Part shown: one piece after another, positions 51,400 through 60,831 of the stretch
How the letters are laid out: each line of letters starts with the position of its first letter
Numbering within the stretch: the first letter of the stretch is position 1
DNA from: Sideroxyarcus sp045866275
Lineage (GTDB): Bacteria; Pseudomonadota; Gammaproteobacteria; Burkholderiales; Gallionellaceae
DNA length: 64,000 nt
Assembly (NCBI GenBank): GCA_045866275.1
Contig: BAAFRX010000011.1
Span: 1-64,000 of the forward strand
Direction: 5' to 3'
The notes under the pieces: generated by a model
What the model was told of the DNA's origin: nothing
Database searches by the model: none
What the model saw: only the letters and a program-made list of their open reading frames with translations
Program-made: the position numbers and the translations under genes

Positions 51400-52371
51400 A
51401 TGCAACGATTGCAGCGCATCTACAAGCTGCACCACGTCATCTCGTCGCACCGTTTCCCCGTCCCGCGCGCCACCCTGGAAAAAGAACTCGAATGTTCGCG
51501 CGCCACCGTCAAGCGCGTCATCGAAGATATGAAGCTCTATTTCGGCGCCCCGATCGAATACGACCGCGAACGCAACGGCTACCACTACGACACACAGGAA
51601 GGCCAAACCTTCGAACTGCCCGGCGTCTGGTTCAATGCCGCCGAACTACACGCCCTGCTCGCCACCCAGCAACTGCTCGAACACATGCAACCTGGCCTGC
51701 TCGACACCCACCTCAAACCGCTAAAAGCGCAGGTTGAAAAACTGCTCGCCGCCGGACAACACGATAGCGACGAGATTGCCAAGCGCGTGCGCATCCTGCG
51801 CATGGCTGGACGCAATACATCCAGCGCACACTTCCAGACCGTAGCGGGCGCACTGCTGCAAAGAAAGCGACTCGTCATCCGCTACCACGGACGCAGCAAC
51901 GACGAAGAAACCCAACGCGAAATCTCACCGCAACGCCTCACCCACTACCGCGACAACTGGTATCTGGACGCTTGGTGTCACGAACGCAACGCGCTGCGCA
52001 GCTTCGCCGTAGATCGCCTGCGCGAGGCGAAGGCGCTGGAAAAACGCGCCAAGGACATCGCAGAGAAAGAGCTGGATGCGCACTTCGCCTCCAGCTACGG
52101 CATCTTCGCCGGAAAACCCAAACACACTGCTGTCTTGCACTTCACACCCGAGCGCGCCCGCTGGGTGGCAGAAGAACAATGGCACCCGCAACAACAAAGT
52201 CGCACTCTGGCAGACGGTAGCTACGAACTGCAATTCCCCTACGCCGACCCTCGCGAACTGGTGATGGATGTGCTCAAGCATGGGGCGGAAGTGGAAGTCA
52301 TCGCACCGGAATCGTTGAAGGAGTTGGTGCAGGAACAACTGCAGAATGCTTTGGCGCGATACAAAAAATAA
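51400..52371 (+). CDS. WYL-domain transcriptional regulator beside type I-C cas genes
   Basis: The 323-residue protein has an N-terminal winged helix (TLEKELECSRATVKRVIEDM, residues about 25-45) and a WYL domain with the literal motif NWYLDAWCHE near residue 190, followed by a C-terminal WCX region. WYL proteins sense ligands (often nucleic acids) and frequently regulate CRISPR-Cas or phage defence genes. It lies directly upstream of the cas operon on the same strand. A GGGGGATTCAC ribosome site precedes the ATG. Confidence 0.9.
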   Translation: MQRLQRIYKLHHVISSHRFPVPRATLEKELECSRATVKRVIEDMKLYFGAPIEYDRERNGYHYDTQEGQTFELPGVWFNAAELHALLATQQLLEHMQPGLLDTHLKPLKAQVEKLLAAGQHDSDEIAKRVRILRMAGRNTSSAHFQTVAGALLQRKRLVIRYHGRSNDEETQREISPQRLTHYRDNWYLDAWCHERNALRSFAVDRLREAKALEKRAKDIAEKELDAHFASSYGIFAGKPKHTAVLHFTPERARWVAEEQWHPQQQSRTLADGSYELQFPYADPRELVMDVLKHGAEVEVIAPESLKELVQEQLQNALARYKK

Positions 52372-52470
52372 TGTGGACGAACTCAGCTTTTGAGTTTGCA
52401 GGTATGGAAAATACGGCAACAAGGCCCAGCAAAGCTGGTTAAAGAATTTTCGATATCAGGAGACATAGAA

Positions 52471-52740
52471 ATGGCAACCAAGGAGCAGAAAGAAAAAGCC
52501 TGGAACAACGCCCAAACCGTTCGCGGCAAAGACCCCGACCTGTACCGCAAAGATCCATACGGGAACCTCATGTACAAGCACTCACATGGAAAACCCTCCG
52601 AAATGGGCTGGGATGTCGATCACATCAAACCAGTTTCGCGCGGCGGATCGGATGCCACTCGCAACCTCCAGGCGTTGAACACATCCATCAACCGCAGCAA
52701 GGGCGATACGCTGGTAAAGAAAAGCAGGCACTCAAAATAA
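52471..52740 (+). CDS. HNH-motif protein between the regulator and cas3
   Basis: The 89-residue basic protein carries WDVDHIKPVSRGGSDATRNL near residue 47 and LNTSINRSKGD, the HNH nuclease signature (DH, N, and a terminal N/H). Stand-alone HNH proteins of this kind are common and of uncertain role. It has an AGGAGACATAGAA ribosome site and is followed at 17 bases by cas3. A defence role is suggested only by position. Confidence 0.82.
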   Translation: MATKEQKEKAWNNAQTVRGKDPDLYRKDPYGNLMYKHSHGKPSEMGWDVDHIKPVSRGGSDATRNLQALNTSINRSKGDTLVKKSRHSK

Positions 52741-52756
52741 GTTGGGTAAGGCATTG

Positions 52757-55000
52757 ATGAATGACATAACCAATCCTCCGTCAAAGCGACCGCTGGCCCA
52801 TGTACGGCAATTGCCGGATGGGCAATGGATCGAGCATCTCCTTGATGAGCATTTGCAGGCCGTTGCCGAACTCGCAGCAAGGTTTGCTTCCGTCTTCAAT
52901 AGCCAGGACTGGGCTCAGCTTGCCGGGCTATGGCATGACCTCGGCAAGTTTCGCGAGAAGTTCCAGAGATACATCAAGTCCGTCAGCGGTTACGATGCCG
53001 AAGCTCACATTGAAGGCGCGCCGGGGCGTGTCGATCACTCCACCGCAGGCGCGATTCACGCTATCGAAAAGCTGGGGTCGTCAGGACGCATCATCGCCTA
53101 CCTGATCGCAGGGCATCATGCAGGGTTGCCGAACTGGAATGGGGAGTCCGCCTCGCTTTTTCAAAGACTCGAAAGCGGAAAGGCAAAAGGCTACTTGCAA
53201 GAGGCATTGCTTGCCAAAGCGGATGCAAGTCTGCTCGACCAACCGGCCCCGGCATCACTCCCTCCGAAGAGCGGTTCGTTTGCCCTGTGGATCAGGATGC
53301 TTTTTTCCTGCCTTGTGGATGCCGACTTCCTCGACACGGAAGCCTTTATGGACGATCGCCGACAAACATCGCGCGCGGGCTACCCTTCCTTGAACGAACT
53401 GCTACCTGCCTTCGATAAATTCATGGCGAACAAAGGCGGCAACTCAACGGTCAACCGCATTCGCGCCGAGGTGCTGCACCAATGCCGCGATAAGGCGGCG
53501 CTGCCTTCCGGCCTGTTTTCGCTCACCGTGCCGACTGGCGGCGGCAAGACGCTTTCCAGCATGGCGTTCGCGTTGAACCATGCCGTGCATCACGGCAAGA
53601 ACCGCGTGATCTACGTTATCCCCTACACCAGTATCATCGAACAGACCACCAACATCTTCCGCGAGATATTCAGCAACGAGAATGTCATCGAACACCACAG
53701 CAACCTCGACCCAGACAAGGAAGATTCACGTTCGCGCCTCGCCACGGAAAACTGGGACGCCCCCATTATCGTCACCACCAATGTGCAGTTCTTCGAATCG
53801 CTCTTCGCCGCGAAAACCAGCCGCTGCCGCAAGCTGCACAACATCGTCAACAGCGTAGTGGTGCTGGACGAAGCACAATTGCTGCCGCCGGAATTTCTTG
53901 CGCCCATCCTGCATGTGATGCAAGACCTGTCGCACAACTACAACGTGAGTTTCGTATTCTCCACCGCGACCCAGCCCGCCTTCTCGCCGCGCCCGAAATT
54001 CGCCGGACTGAAGGACGTGCGCGAACTGATGGATGACCCCGAGCAGTTATATGCCAACCTTAAACGCGTCGAAGCCGAACTGCCAGCAGACTTCAACGCA
54101 CCGCGCACCTGGGAGTCCATCGCCGATGAATTGCAGCAATACGAAACCGTGCTGTGCATCGTCAACTCGCGCAAGGACTGCCGCGAATTGCATGCACTGA
54201 TGCCAAAAGACACCATCCACCTCTCCGCCCTGATGTGCGGGCAGCACCGCAGCGAAGTCATTGCCGACATCAAGCAACGCCTGAAAGACGGCATCCCCAC
54301 GCGCGTCGTCAGCACGCAATTGGTCGAAGCCGGGGTGGACATGGACTTCCCCGTGGTCTATCGCGCACTGGCCGGGCTGGACGCCGTGGCGCAGGCCGCC
54401 GGCCGCTGCAACCGCGAGGGTACATTGCCGGGCATGGGAAAGGTCGTCGTGTTCGTACCGCCCAAGCCTGCCGCCCCTGGCCTGCTGCGCAAGGCACAAC
54501 AGAGCGGACAGGAAATCATGCGTCTGACCCAAGGCGACCCGCTCACACGCGAACGCTTCGAGGCCTATTTCCGCCACTACTACGCCAGCCTCAACAGCCT
54601 GGATGAAGAAAACATCGTCGGCCTGCTGGACATGCACAACCGGGCCGAAGCAAAGAAAGGCGAATTCAGCTTCCGCACCGCCGGCGACAAATTCCGCCTC
54701 ATAAAGGAAGAAGGCCAGACCGCCGTCATCGTGCGGTACGGCGAAAGTGATGGCCTGATTGCCTCACTTGAAGCCAGCCAGAACCTGGTGCCTTACCAGC
54801 GGCGCGGCATCTTGCGTCGCCTGCAACGTTACACGGTCAACATCCGCGAGTACGAATGCAAGAAGCTGATGGCAAGCGGTGACATCAAGGAAATCTACGA
54901 GGGTTTTTATATCCAGCAGTCGGGCACGCTTTATCACCCGCAACTGGGATTGTTGATGAGCAAAGATGTCGTTTTTGATCCGGCGCAAGGCGTCGTTTGA
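52757..55000 (+). CDS. cas3: CRISPR helicase-nuclease Cas3 (type I-C)
   Basis: The 747-residue protein unwinds and degrades target DNA recruited by the crRNA complex. The HD nuclease is at the N-terminus (GLWHDLGKF, H60/D61; VDHSTAGA; AGHHAGLPN). Helicase motifs follow: VPTGGGKTLSS near 258, VVLDEAQLLPPEF near 370, FSTATQPAF and QAAGRCNREG near 545. I used the ATG at 52757; a TTG at 52742 is possible. It starts the I-C operon. Confidence 0.95.
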   Translation: MNDITNPPSKRPLAHVRQLPDGQWIEHLLDEHLQAVAELAARFASVFNSQDWAQLAGLWHDLGKFREKFQRYIKSVSGYDAEAHIEGAPGRVDHSTAGAIHAIEKLGSSGRIIAYLIAGHHAGLPNWNGESASLFQRLESGKAKGYLQEALLAKADASLLDQPAPASLPPKSGSFALWIRMLFSCLVDADFLDTEAFMDDRRQTSRAGYPSLNELLPAFDKFMANKGGNSTVNRIRAEVLHQCRDKAALPSGLFSLTVPTGGGKTLSSMAFALNHAVHHGKNRVIYVIPYTSIIEQTTNIFREIFSNENVIEHHSNLDPDKEDSRSRLATENWDAPIIVTTNVQFFESLFAAKTSRCRKLHNIVNSVVVLDEAQLLPPEFLAPILHVMQDLSHNYNVSFVFSTATQPAFSPRPKFAGLKDVRELMDDPEQLYANLKRVEAELPADFNAPRTWESIADELQQYETVLCIVNSRKDCRELHALMPKDTIHLSALMCGQHRSEVIADIKQRLKDGIPTRVVSTQLVEAGVDMDFPVVYRALAGLDAVAQAAGRCNREGTLPGMGKVVVFVPPKPAAPGLLRKAQQSGQEIMRLTQGDPLTRERFEAYFRHYYASLNSLDEENIVGLLDMHNRAEAKKGEFSFRTAGDKFRLIKEEGQTAVIVRYGESDGLIASLEASQNLVPYQRRGILRRLQRYTVNIREYECKKLMASGDIKEIYEGFYIQQSGTLYHPQLGLLMSKDVVFDPAQGVV

Positions 55001-55013
55001 ACAAGGGGAGGAA

Positions 55014-55679
55014 ATGAGAACTTACTGTCTTGAAGTCACCGGCGATTTCGCCTGTTTCACCCGCCCGGAAATGAAGGTCGAGCGCGTGAGCTACGACGTG
55101 ATGACGCCGTCATCCGCCCGCGCGGTGTTCGAATCCATCTTGTGGAAACCGGCCATCCGTTGGCATGTGGAGAAGATCGAGGTGTTGAAACCGATACGCT
55201 GGGTTTCCATCCGGCGCAATGAGGTCGGTGCGGTCATTTCGGTACGCAACGCGCAGGAAGCCATGAACAAAGGCTCCGGCAACCTTGCGCTCAACATCGA
55301 GGACGAACGCCAGCAGCGCGCTGGTCTCTTCCTGCGCGATGTGGCCTACCGCATCCATGCGCATTTCGAACTGCTGCCCAATGCCGGGGAGAACAACACG
55401 ATGGGCAAGTTCCTGGACATGTTCGAGCGCCGCGCCAAAAAGGGGCAATGCATCAACCAGCCCTATCTCGGCTGCCGCGAGTTCGCCTGCGACTTCCGGC
55501 TGGTGGATACGGCACAGCCGCAAGCCTCTCCCATCGCAGAAACGCGCGACCTGGGATTCATGCTTTACGACATGGACTATGCCAAGGCTGCCGACCCGCA
55601 GCCGCGCTTCTTCCGCGCGCAGCTTGAAAACGGCGTGTTGAACATCCCGGCCTGGAACAGCGAGGAGGTGCGAGGATGA
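55014..55679 (+). CDS. cas5c: CRISPR protein Cas5c (type I-C crRNA processing)
   Basis: The 221-residue Cas5d/Cas5c protein replaces Cas6 in type I-C and cuts the repeat hairpin to make crRNA. The N-terminus (TYCLEVTGDFACFTRPEMKV) and YDVMTPSSARAVFESILWKP are family signatures, and QPYLGCREF is typical of the C-terminal part. The ATG at 55014 follows AAGGGGAGGAA. The gene overlaps cas8c by four bases (ATGA). Confidence 0.93.
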   Translation: MRTYCLEVTGDFACFTRPEMKVERVSYDVMTPSSARAVFESILWKPAIRWHVEKIEVLKPIRWVSIRRNEVGAVISVRNAQEAMNKGSGNLALNIEDERQQRAGLFLRDVAYRIHAHFELLPNAGENNTMGKFLDMFERRAKKGQCINQPYLGCREFACDFRLVDTAQPQASPIAETRDLGFMLYDMDYAKAADPQPRFFRAQLENGVLNIPAWNSEEVRG

Positions 55680-57388
55680 TCGTGCAAGCACTCAACGAGT
55701 ATTACCAACGCAAGAGCCGCATGCCGGACAGCGACCTTGCACCGCCGGGATTCGAGCACAAGGCGATCCCATTCCTCATCGTGCTGTCGGCTGATGGAGA
55801 ATTCGTCGGTTTTGATGACACCCGCGAAGGCGAAGGCAAGAAGAAGGTCGCCAAATCGTATCTTGTGCCTCAAGCGGTTAAGCGCTCTTCGGGGGTTGCC
55901 GCCAACCTGCTATGGGACAACCCCGGCTATGTATTCGGCTTCGACAACAAAGGCAAACCGGAACGTACCCGCGAACAGCATCTCGCCTTTGTCGAAACGA
56001 TCCGCTCACGTTTCGCCGAATGCAACGATACCGGCATCAGTTCCGTGTTCACCTTCATGGAGCGCGCCGATTTCTCCAAAGTGATGGAACATCCGCTATG
56101 GGCGGAAATTCTGGAAAGCGGCGCAAATCTGACTTTCCGGCTGGAAGGCGATGTCATCCCGGTTTGCGAACGCGAAGCAGTAGTCGATACCTTGTCTGCC
56201 TCGCATGAGGAAAACAACGATGAGCAGGCGCTATGTCTGGTATCCGGCGACATGGATATCATCGAGCGGCTACACCCATCAATAAAAGGTGTGTGGGGAG
56301 CACAAAGTTCGGGAGGAAGCATCATCTCATTCAACCTTGACGCGTTCAGCTCCTACGGCAAAACACAGGGCGGCAACGCCCCGGTCGGCAAACGTGCGGC
56401 CTTCGCCTACACCACCGCGCTCAATCACCTGCTGGCAAAAGGCTCGAAACAGCGCATTCAGGTCGGCGATGCCTCGACGGTGTTCTGGGCCGCAACGCCG
56501 GGGCATCCGATGGAGGAAATGTTTCCCGGCCTCTTCGGCGAACCGGACAAGGACAATCCCGACCTCGGAACATCGGCGGTCGCCACCTTGCTGAATGCGC
56601 CCAAGACCGGCGTTGGCAGTTTCGAGGATGACGGCACCCGCTTCTACGTGCTGGGCCTCGCCCCGAATGCAGCCCGTATTGCCGTCCGTTTCTGGCATGT
56701 GAAAACCGTGGGCGAACTCGCCGTCAACATCCGCAAGCATTTGGACGACCTCCGCATCGCCCATGCACCGCATGATCCGGAAACGTTTTCGCTGTTCCGC
56801 CTGCTGGTGGCGACCGCCACGCTGGGCAAGGCGGAAAACATCCCGCCCAACCTCGGCGGCGACGTGATGCGCGCCGTGATTGAAAACCTGCCATACCCGC
56901 AAACACTGCTCGCCGGGGCAATCCGCCGCATCCGTGCCGAACAGGCAATCACTTACCCGCGCGCCTCGATCATCAAAGCGTGCATCAACCGTTACTCTGG
57001 AAAGGAGGAACTCAAGGTGTCACTGGACGATAACAATACGAATACCGCCTATCGGCTGGGCCGACTGTTTGCCGTGCTGGAGCGCATACAGGAGCGCGCC
57101 AGCCCCAACCTCAACGCCACCATCCGCGACCGCTATTACGGTGCAGCATCGAGCACGCCTGTCACGGTCTTTTCGACGCTGCTCAAACTGAAGAACCATC
57201 ACCTCGCCAAGCTGGATAATAAGGGCGAGGCAGTCAACTACGAGAAGTTGCTCGGACAAATCATGGACGGCATCAGCGACTTCCCTGCGCACCTCGATCT
57301 GCAAAGCCAGGGACGATTCGCCATCGGCTACTACCACCAGCGGCAAGCCTTTTTCACCAAATCCGAATCCACCAACAAGGGAGAGTAA
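55676..57388 (+). CDS. cas8c: CRISPR large subunit Cas8c (Csd1)
   Basis: The 570-residue Csd1 protein is the large subunit of the type I-C Cascade complex that recognises the PAM and helps recruit Cas3. It reads AVKRSSGVAANLLWDNPGYVFG near residue 62 and AFAYTTALNHLLAKGSKQR near 240, both typical. It overlaps cas5c by four bases and precedes cas7c by five. Confidence 0.93.
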   Translation: MIVQALNEYYQRKSRMPDSDLAPPGFEHKAIPFLIVLSADGEFVGFDDTREGEGKKKVAKSYLVPQAVKRSSGVAANLLWDNPGYVFGFDNKGKPERTREQHLAFVETIRSRFAECNDTGISSVFTFMERADFSKVMEHPLWAEILESGANLTFRLEGDVIPVCEREAVVDTLSASHEENNDEQALCLVSGDMDIIERLHPSIKGVWGAQSSGGSIISFNLDAFSSYGKTQGGNAPVGKRAAFAYTTALNHLLAKGSKQRIQVGDASTVFWAATPGHPMEEMFPGLFGEPDKDNPDLGTSAVATLLNAPKTGVGSFEDDGTRFYVLGLAPNAARIAVRFWHVKTVGELAVNIRKHLDDLRIAHAPHDPETFSLFRLLVATATLGKAENIPPNLGGDVMRAVIENLPYPQTLLAGAIRRIRAEQAITYPRASIIKACINRYSGKEELKVSLDDNNTNTAYRLGRLFAVLERIQERASPNLNATIRDRYYGAASSTPVTVFSTLLKLKNHHLAKLDNKGEAVNYEKLLGQIMDGISDFPAHLDLQSQGRFAIGYYHQRQAFFTKSESTNKGE

Positions 57389-57393
57389 TCATC

Positions 57394-58278
57394 ATGGCAC
57401 TGAACAATCGTTACGACTTCGTTTTGCTGTTCGACGTAAAAGACGGCAACCCCAACGGCGACCCGGACGCGGGCAACCTGCCGCGCGTGGATGCGGAAAC
57501 TGGGCGCGGGCTGGTGACTGATGTCAGCCTCAAGCGCAAGGTGCGAAACTTTGTCGGCCTCGTCAAAGGCGAACAGCCACCGTTCGAGATTTACGTGAAG
57601 GAGAAAGCCATCCTCAATAAGCAGCACGAACGGGCTTATGAAGGGATAGGCAAGTCGGATTTACTCAAAGGCGACAACAAGAAACGCAAAGGCGGCGATG
57701 CGGTTGACGATGCGCGCGACTGGATGTGCAAGAATTTCTACGACGTGCGCACCTTCGGCGCGGTGATGTCCACCGGAGTGAACTGCGGCCAGGTACGCGG
57801 CCCCATACAACTCACTTTCGCCCGCTCGGTCGATCCCGTTGTCGCGCAAGAACACTCCATCACCCGCATGGCAGTCGCGACTGAAGCCGAGGCAGAAAAA
57901 CAGGATGGCGACAACCGCACCATGGGCCGCAAATTCACCGTCCCATATGGCCTCTACGTCGCCCACGGTTTCGTCTCCGCCCATCTCGCCAACCAGACCG
58001 GATTCAGCGAAGAAGACTTGGAACTGCTGTGGCAATCGCTGGCACAAATGTTCGAGCATGACCGCTCCGCTGCGCGCGGCGAAATGGCGACTCGCGGACT
58101 GTATGTATTCAAGCATGAAAGCCAGTTAGGCAATGCACCGGCACACAGCTTGTTTGCCCGCATCCAGCCAAAACTGAAAGTTGAAGGATCAGTCCCGCGC
58201 AGCTTTGAAGATTACAGTGTGACAGTAGATGAGACCGCCTTACCGCAAGGCATCACACTGAACAAGATCGTCGGCTAA
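57394..58278 (+). CDS. cas7c: CRISPR backbone protein Cas7c (Csd2)
   Basis: The 294-residue Csd2 protein forms the crRNA-binding backbone of type I-C Cascade. FVLLFDVKDGNPNGDPDAGN at the N-terminus and MSTGVNCGQVRGPIQLTFA are diagnostic RAMP/Csd2 stretches. In most I-C loci cas4 follows directly; here a toxin-antitoxin pair intervenes. Confidence 0.94.
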   Translation: MALNNRYDFVLLFDVKDGNPNGDPDAGNLPRVDAETGRGLVTDVSLKRKVRNFVGLVKGEQPPFEIYVKEKAILNKQHERAYEGIGKSDLLKGDNKKRKGGDAVDDARDWMCKNFYDVRTFGAVMSTGVNCGQVRGPIQLTFARSVDPVVAQEHSITRMAVATEAEAEKQDGDNRTMGRKFTVPYGLYVAHGFVSAHLANQTGFSEEDLELLWQSLAQMFEHDRSAARGEMATRGLYVFKHESQLGNAPAHSLFARIQPKLKVEGSVPRSFEDYSVTVDETALPQGITLNKIVG

Positions 58279-58282
58279 AACC

Positions 58283-58576
58283 TCAGCGCCGCCCCGCCCA
58301 ATACGTTGGGCGGCGGCTTTGGTGGGCGATGGCAATGACTCTGATGGATGAGTCCTGAATTCGGAATATCAATGTGTACGGAAATCGCTTGAAGTACAAC
58401 CTGTTTGTCCCTCGCAGACCGGGGGCGCCGATTCCAGGCTGCCCGGCTGCCAGCTCAACGACGCGCCGCAATTCCTGGGTGAATGCGCGGGCGGGTACTG
58501 TGCCGCCATTTTCCCGATACCAACGGGTTGCTTCCTCGACCTCAGACAGTGCTTCCTCGTTGAACGAGATACGCAT
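58283..58576 (-). CDS. ParE/RelE-family toxin
   Basis: The 97-residue basic protein has the RelE/ParE core: WYRENGGTVPARAFTQEL near 18, YTLIFRIQDSSIRVIAIAHQ, and the C-terminal RRPTYWAGR typical of the group paired with this antitoxin family. Targets in related proteins are mRNA in the ribosome or DNA gyrase; which applies here is unknown. The antitoxin gene precedes it by three bases. The pair lies on the strand opposite to cas genes, only five bases from the cas7c stop. Confidence 0.88.
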   Translation of the reverse strand: MRISFNEEALSEVEEATRWYRENGGTVPARAFTQELRRVVELAAGQPGIGAPGLRGTNRLYFKRFPYTLIFRIQDSSIRVIAIAHQSRRPTYWAGRR

Positions 58577-58579
58577 TAT

Positions 58580-58828
58580 TCAACGTGCTTTTTCGATAAT
58601 GGCATCGAGGCGTGCAAACACCTCTTCGGCGGGTATCCAGACGGCCTTGCCGGCATCCATATCCGCCACACGCCGCGCGATTTCCTCATCCCAAGCCTTG
58701 GCGATGGCTTCCGGAGAATCTTCCGGTTCGCCTTCGAGGCTGACGATCAAACGATGGATCAATTCGCCCCGTTCATTCGGCGAGAGTTGTAGTGCCTGGT
58801 TTTCCAGTTCTTCCAGCATGGCGCCCAT
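58580..58828 (-). CDS. antitoxin of the addiction-module family
   Basis: The 82-residue acidic protein has the addiction-module signature LSPNERGELIHRLIVSLE and WDEEIARRVADMDAGK near 45, the standard partner of short ParE-like toxins. The ATG at 58828 follows CGGAGGACATC, a strong ribosome site. It is divergent from cas4 by 50 bases. Confidence 0.87.
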   Translation of the reverse strand: MGAMLEELENQALQLSPNERGELIHRLIVSLEGEPEDSPEAIAKAWDEEIARRVADMDAGKAVWIPAEEVFARLDAIIEKAR

Positions 58829-58878
58829 GATGTCCTCCGTTAACTTGATTGATGCGCGCAAATGATAGCACTGCCACC

Positions 58879-59502
58879 ATGAACGAGACAGACGATCCCA
58901 TCATGCTTTCCGCGCTCCAGCACTGGAGCTATTGCCCGCGCCAGTGCGCTCTGATTCACCTGGAGCAAGCCTTTGAAGAGAACGTCCACACCATGCGCGG
59001 TAATGCGGCGCATGAGCGGGTGGACGAACCGGGGTTTGAGACTTTCGAGGGCGTACGCAGCGAGCGGGCTTTGCCAGTATGGTCAGATCGTCTCGGGCTG
59101 GTGGGCAAATGTGATGTAGTGGAGTTTCATCCCGACGGACAGGTTTATCCTGTGGAATACAAGCACGGCAGGAAGAAATTGCAGATGCATGACGACCTGC
59201 AACTTGCCGCGCAAGCGATGTGTCTGGAAGAAATGTTCGGCAAGCCGGTATTGAAAGGAGCGATCTACCATCACACTTCTCGCCGCCGCCGCGAAGTTTC
59301 AATCACGCCGGAATTGCGGAAGCAAGTTGAGGAAACCATTGCTGCCATCCGCGCCATGCTGGCCTGGGGAAAACTTCCGCCGCCTGCCAACGATGCGCGC
59401 TGCAAAGAGTGCTCACTGATCGACATCTGCCAACCGCGGGCGATGACACGCAGCCTGGCACATTCCAGCCTGGAAGAATCGCTTTTCGAACCGGAGGATT
59501 GA
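58879..59502 (+). CDS. cas4: CRISPR adaptation nuclease Cas4
   Basis: The 207-residue RecB-like nuclease trims prespacers and checks the PAM. SYCPRQCALIH near 19 and CKECSLIDICQP near 178 hold the four Fe-S cysteines. GKCDVVEFHPD and YPVEYKHGRKK carry the nuclease Asp, Glu and Lys. I used the ATG at 58879. The gene shares a TGATG overlap with cas1. Confidence 0.94.
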   Translation: MNETDDPIMLSALQHWSYCPRQCALIHLEQAFEENVHTMRGNAAHERVDEPGFETFEGVRSERALPVWSDRLGLVGKCDVVEFHPDGQVYPVEYKHGRKKLQMHDDLQLAAQAMCLEEMFGKPVLKGAIYHHTSRRRREVSITPELRKQVEETIAAIRAMLAWGKLPPPANDARCKECSLIDICQPRAMTRSLAHSSLEESLFEPED

Positions 59503-60539
59503 TGGCGCGCCAGATACTCAACACCCTCTACGTGATGACGCCCCACAGCTATCTCCATCTGGAGAACGACACCCTGCGCGTAGAGGTGGAGCGCGAGAAG
59601 AAGATGCAGGTTCCGCTGCACCACTTGGGCAGCGTGGTTTGTCTGGGCAACATCATGCTCTCGCCCGCCCTGATGCACCGCTGCGCGGACGATGGCATCA
59701 GCCTAGTCCTGCTGGATGGCAACGGGCGTTTCAAGGCACGATTGGAAGGCGCGGTCTCGGGCAATATCCTGCTGCGGCAAGCGCAGCATCGGCAAGCAAG
59801 CGATGGCGCTTTCGCGCTGAACCTATCGCGCGCCATGATCGCGGGAAAGTTGCGCAATGCGCGCCAGGTCTTGCTGCGCGGCGCGCGCGAAGCGGCTGAC
59901 GAAGCAGATGCAAAAGCGCTCACCGCCGGTGCAGCCGCACTGCGCGCTTCCGTGCGCACGTTGCCGCAAGCCAACAACCTCGACAGCGTGCGCGGCATCG
60001 AAGGCGATGCCGCAAAAGTCTATTTCTCCGCCATGAACGGCATCGTCCGCCGCGATGCGCGCAACACCTTCGCCATGGATGGCCGCACGCGCCGACCGCC
60101 ACGCGACCGCATCAATGCCCTGCTCTCTTTCCTCTACTCCATGTTAATGAACGACTGCCGTTCCGCGCTGGAAACTGTCGGCCTCGATCCGCAGCTTGGC
60201 TTTCTACACGCCGTGCGCCCCGGGCGCGCCGCACTGGCGTTGGACTTGATGGAGGAGTTCCGCGCCATCATTGCCGACCGCTTGGTGCTCACCCTCATCA
60301 ATCGCGGGCAGATCAGCGCCAAGGATTTTGTCGAACGTGAAGGCGGCGCGGTCTTGCTCGAAGGCGATGCCAGACGCGCCGTCGTGGTCGCCTATCAGGA
60401 GCGGAAGCAGGAAGAAATCACCCATCCGTTGCTGGAAACCAAAATGCCCATCGGACTGCTGTCGCAAATCCAAGCGCGCCTGCTGGCAAGACACATACGC
60501 GGCGAAACCGAAACCTACATTCCCTTCCTCGCGCGCTAA
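59502..60539 (+). CDS. cas1: CRISPR integrase Cas1 (type I-C)
   Basis: The 345-residue integrase inserts new spacers with Cas2. Its metal ligands are Glu in RGIEGDAAKVYFSAMN near 167, His in LHAVRPGRAALALDLMEEF near 232, and the following Asp. The N-terminus ILNTLYVMTPHSYLHLENDT is that of the I-C type. The ATG at 59502 overlaps the cas4 stop. Confidence 0.95.
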   Translation: MARQILNTLYVMTPHSYLHLENDTLRVEVEREKKMQVPLHHLGSVVCLGNIMLSPALMHRCADDGISLVLLDGNGRFKARLEGAVSGNILLRQAQHRQASDGAFALNLSRAMIAGKLRNARQVLLRGAREAADEADAKALTAGAAALRASVRTLPQANNLDSVRGIEGDAAKVYFSAMNGIVRRDARNTFAMDGRTRRPPRDRINALLSFLYSMLMNDCRSALETVGLDPQLGFLHAVRPGRAALALDLMEEFRAIIADRLVLTLINRGQISAKDFVEREGGAVLLEGDARRAVVVAYQERKQEEITHPLLETKMPIGLLSQIQARLLARHIRGETETYIPFLAR

Positions 60540-60540
60540 C

Positions 60541-60831
60541 ATGCTCATCATCGTCGCCTACGATGTCTCCACCGAAACCAAAGAAGGCCGCCGCCGCTTG
60601 CGCCGCGTCGCAAAAGTGTGCGAGGCCATCGGCCAGCGCGTGCAAAATTCGGTATTCGAGTGCCGCGTCAACCAGATGCAATACGAAGAACTGGAACGCA
60701 ACCTGCTCGCCGAAATCAACGAAAAAGAAGACTGCCTGCGTTTATATCGACTCACCGAACCGGTAGAATTGCACATCAAAGAACACGGACACTTCCGCGC
60801 CGTAGATTTTGAAGGGCCTCTGGTAATATGA
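60541..60831 (+). CDS. cas2: CRISPR adaptation protein Cas2
   Basis: The 96-residue protein starts MLIIVAYDVSTETKEGRRRL, with the conserved Asp of the YDVS motif, and has FECRVNQMQYEELERNLL after it. It forms the scaffold dimer between two Cas1 dimers. It is the last cas gene, one base after the cas1 stop; the leader and array follow. Confidence 0.95.
   Translation: MLIIVAYDVSTETKEGRRRLRRVAKVCEAIGQRVQNSVFECRVNQMQYEELERNLLAEINEKEDCLRLYRLTEPVELHIKEHGHFRAVDFEGPLVI

Noticed and set aside
58288..58320. A GC-rich hairpin after cas7c that could be a terminator
   Set aside because: It lies inside the toxin coding sequence (conserved RRPTYWAGR codons) and has only three T after it, so it may be just coding sequence.
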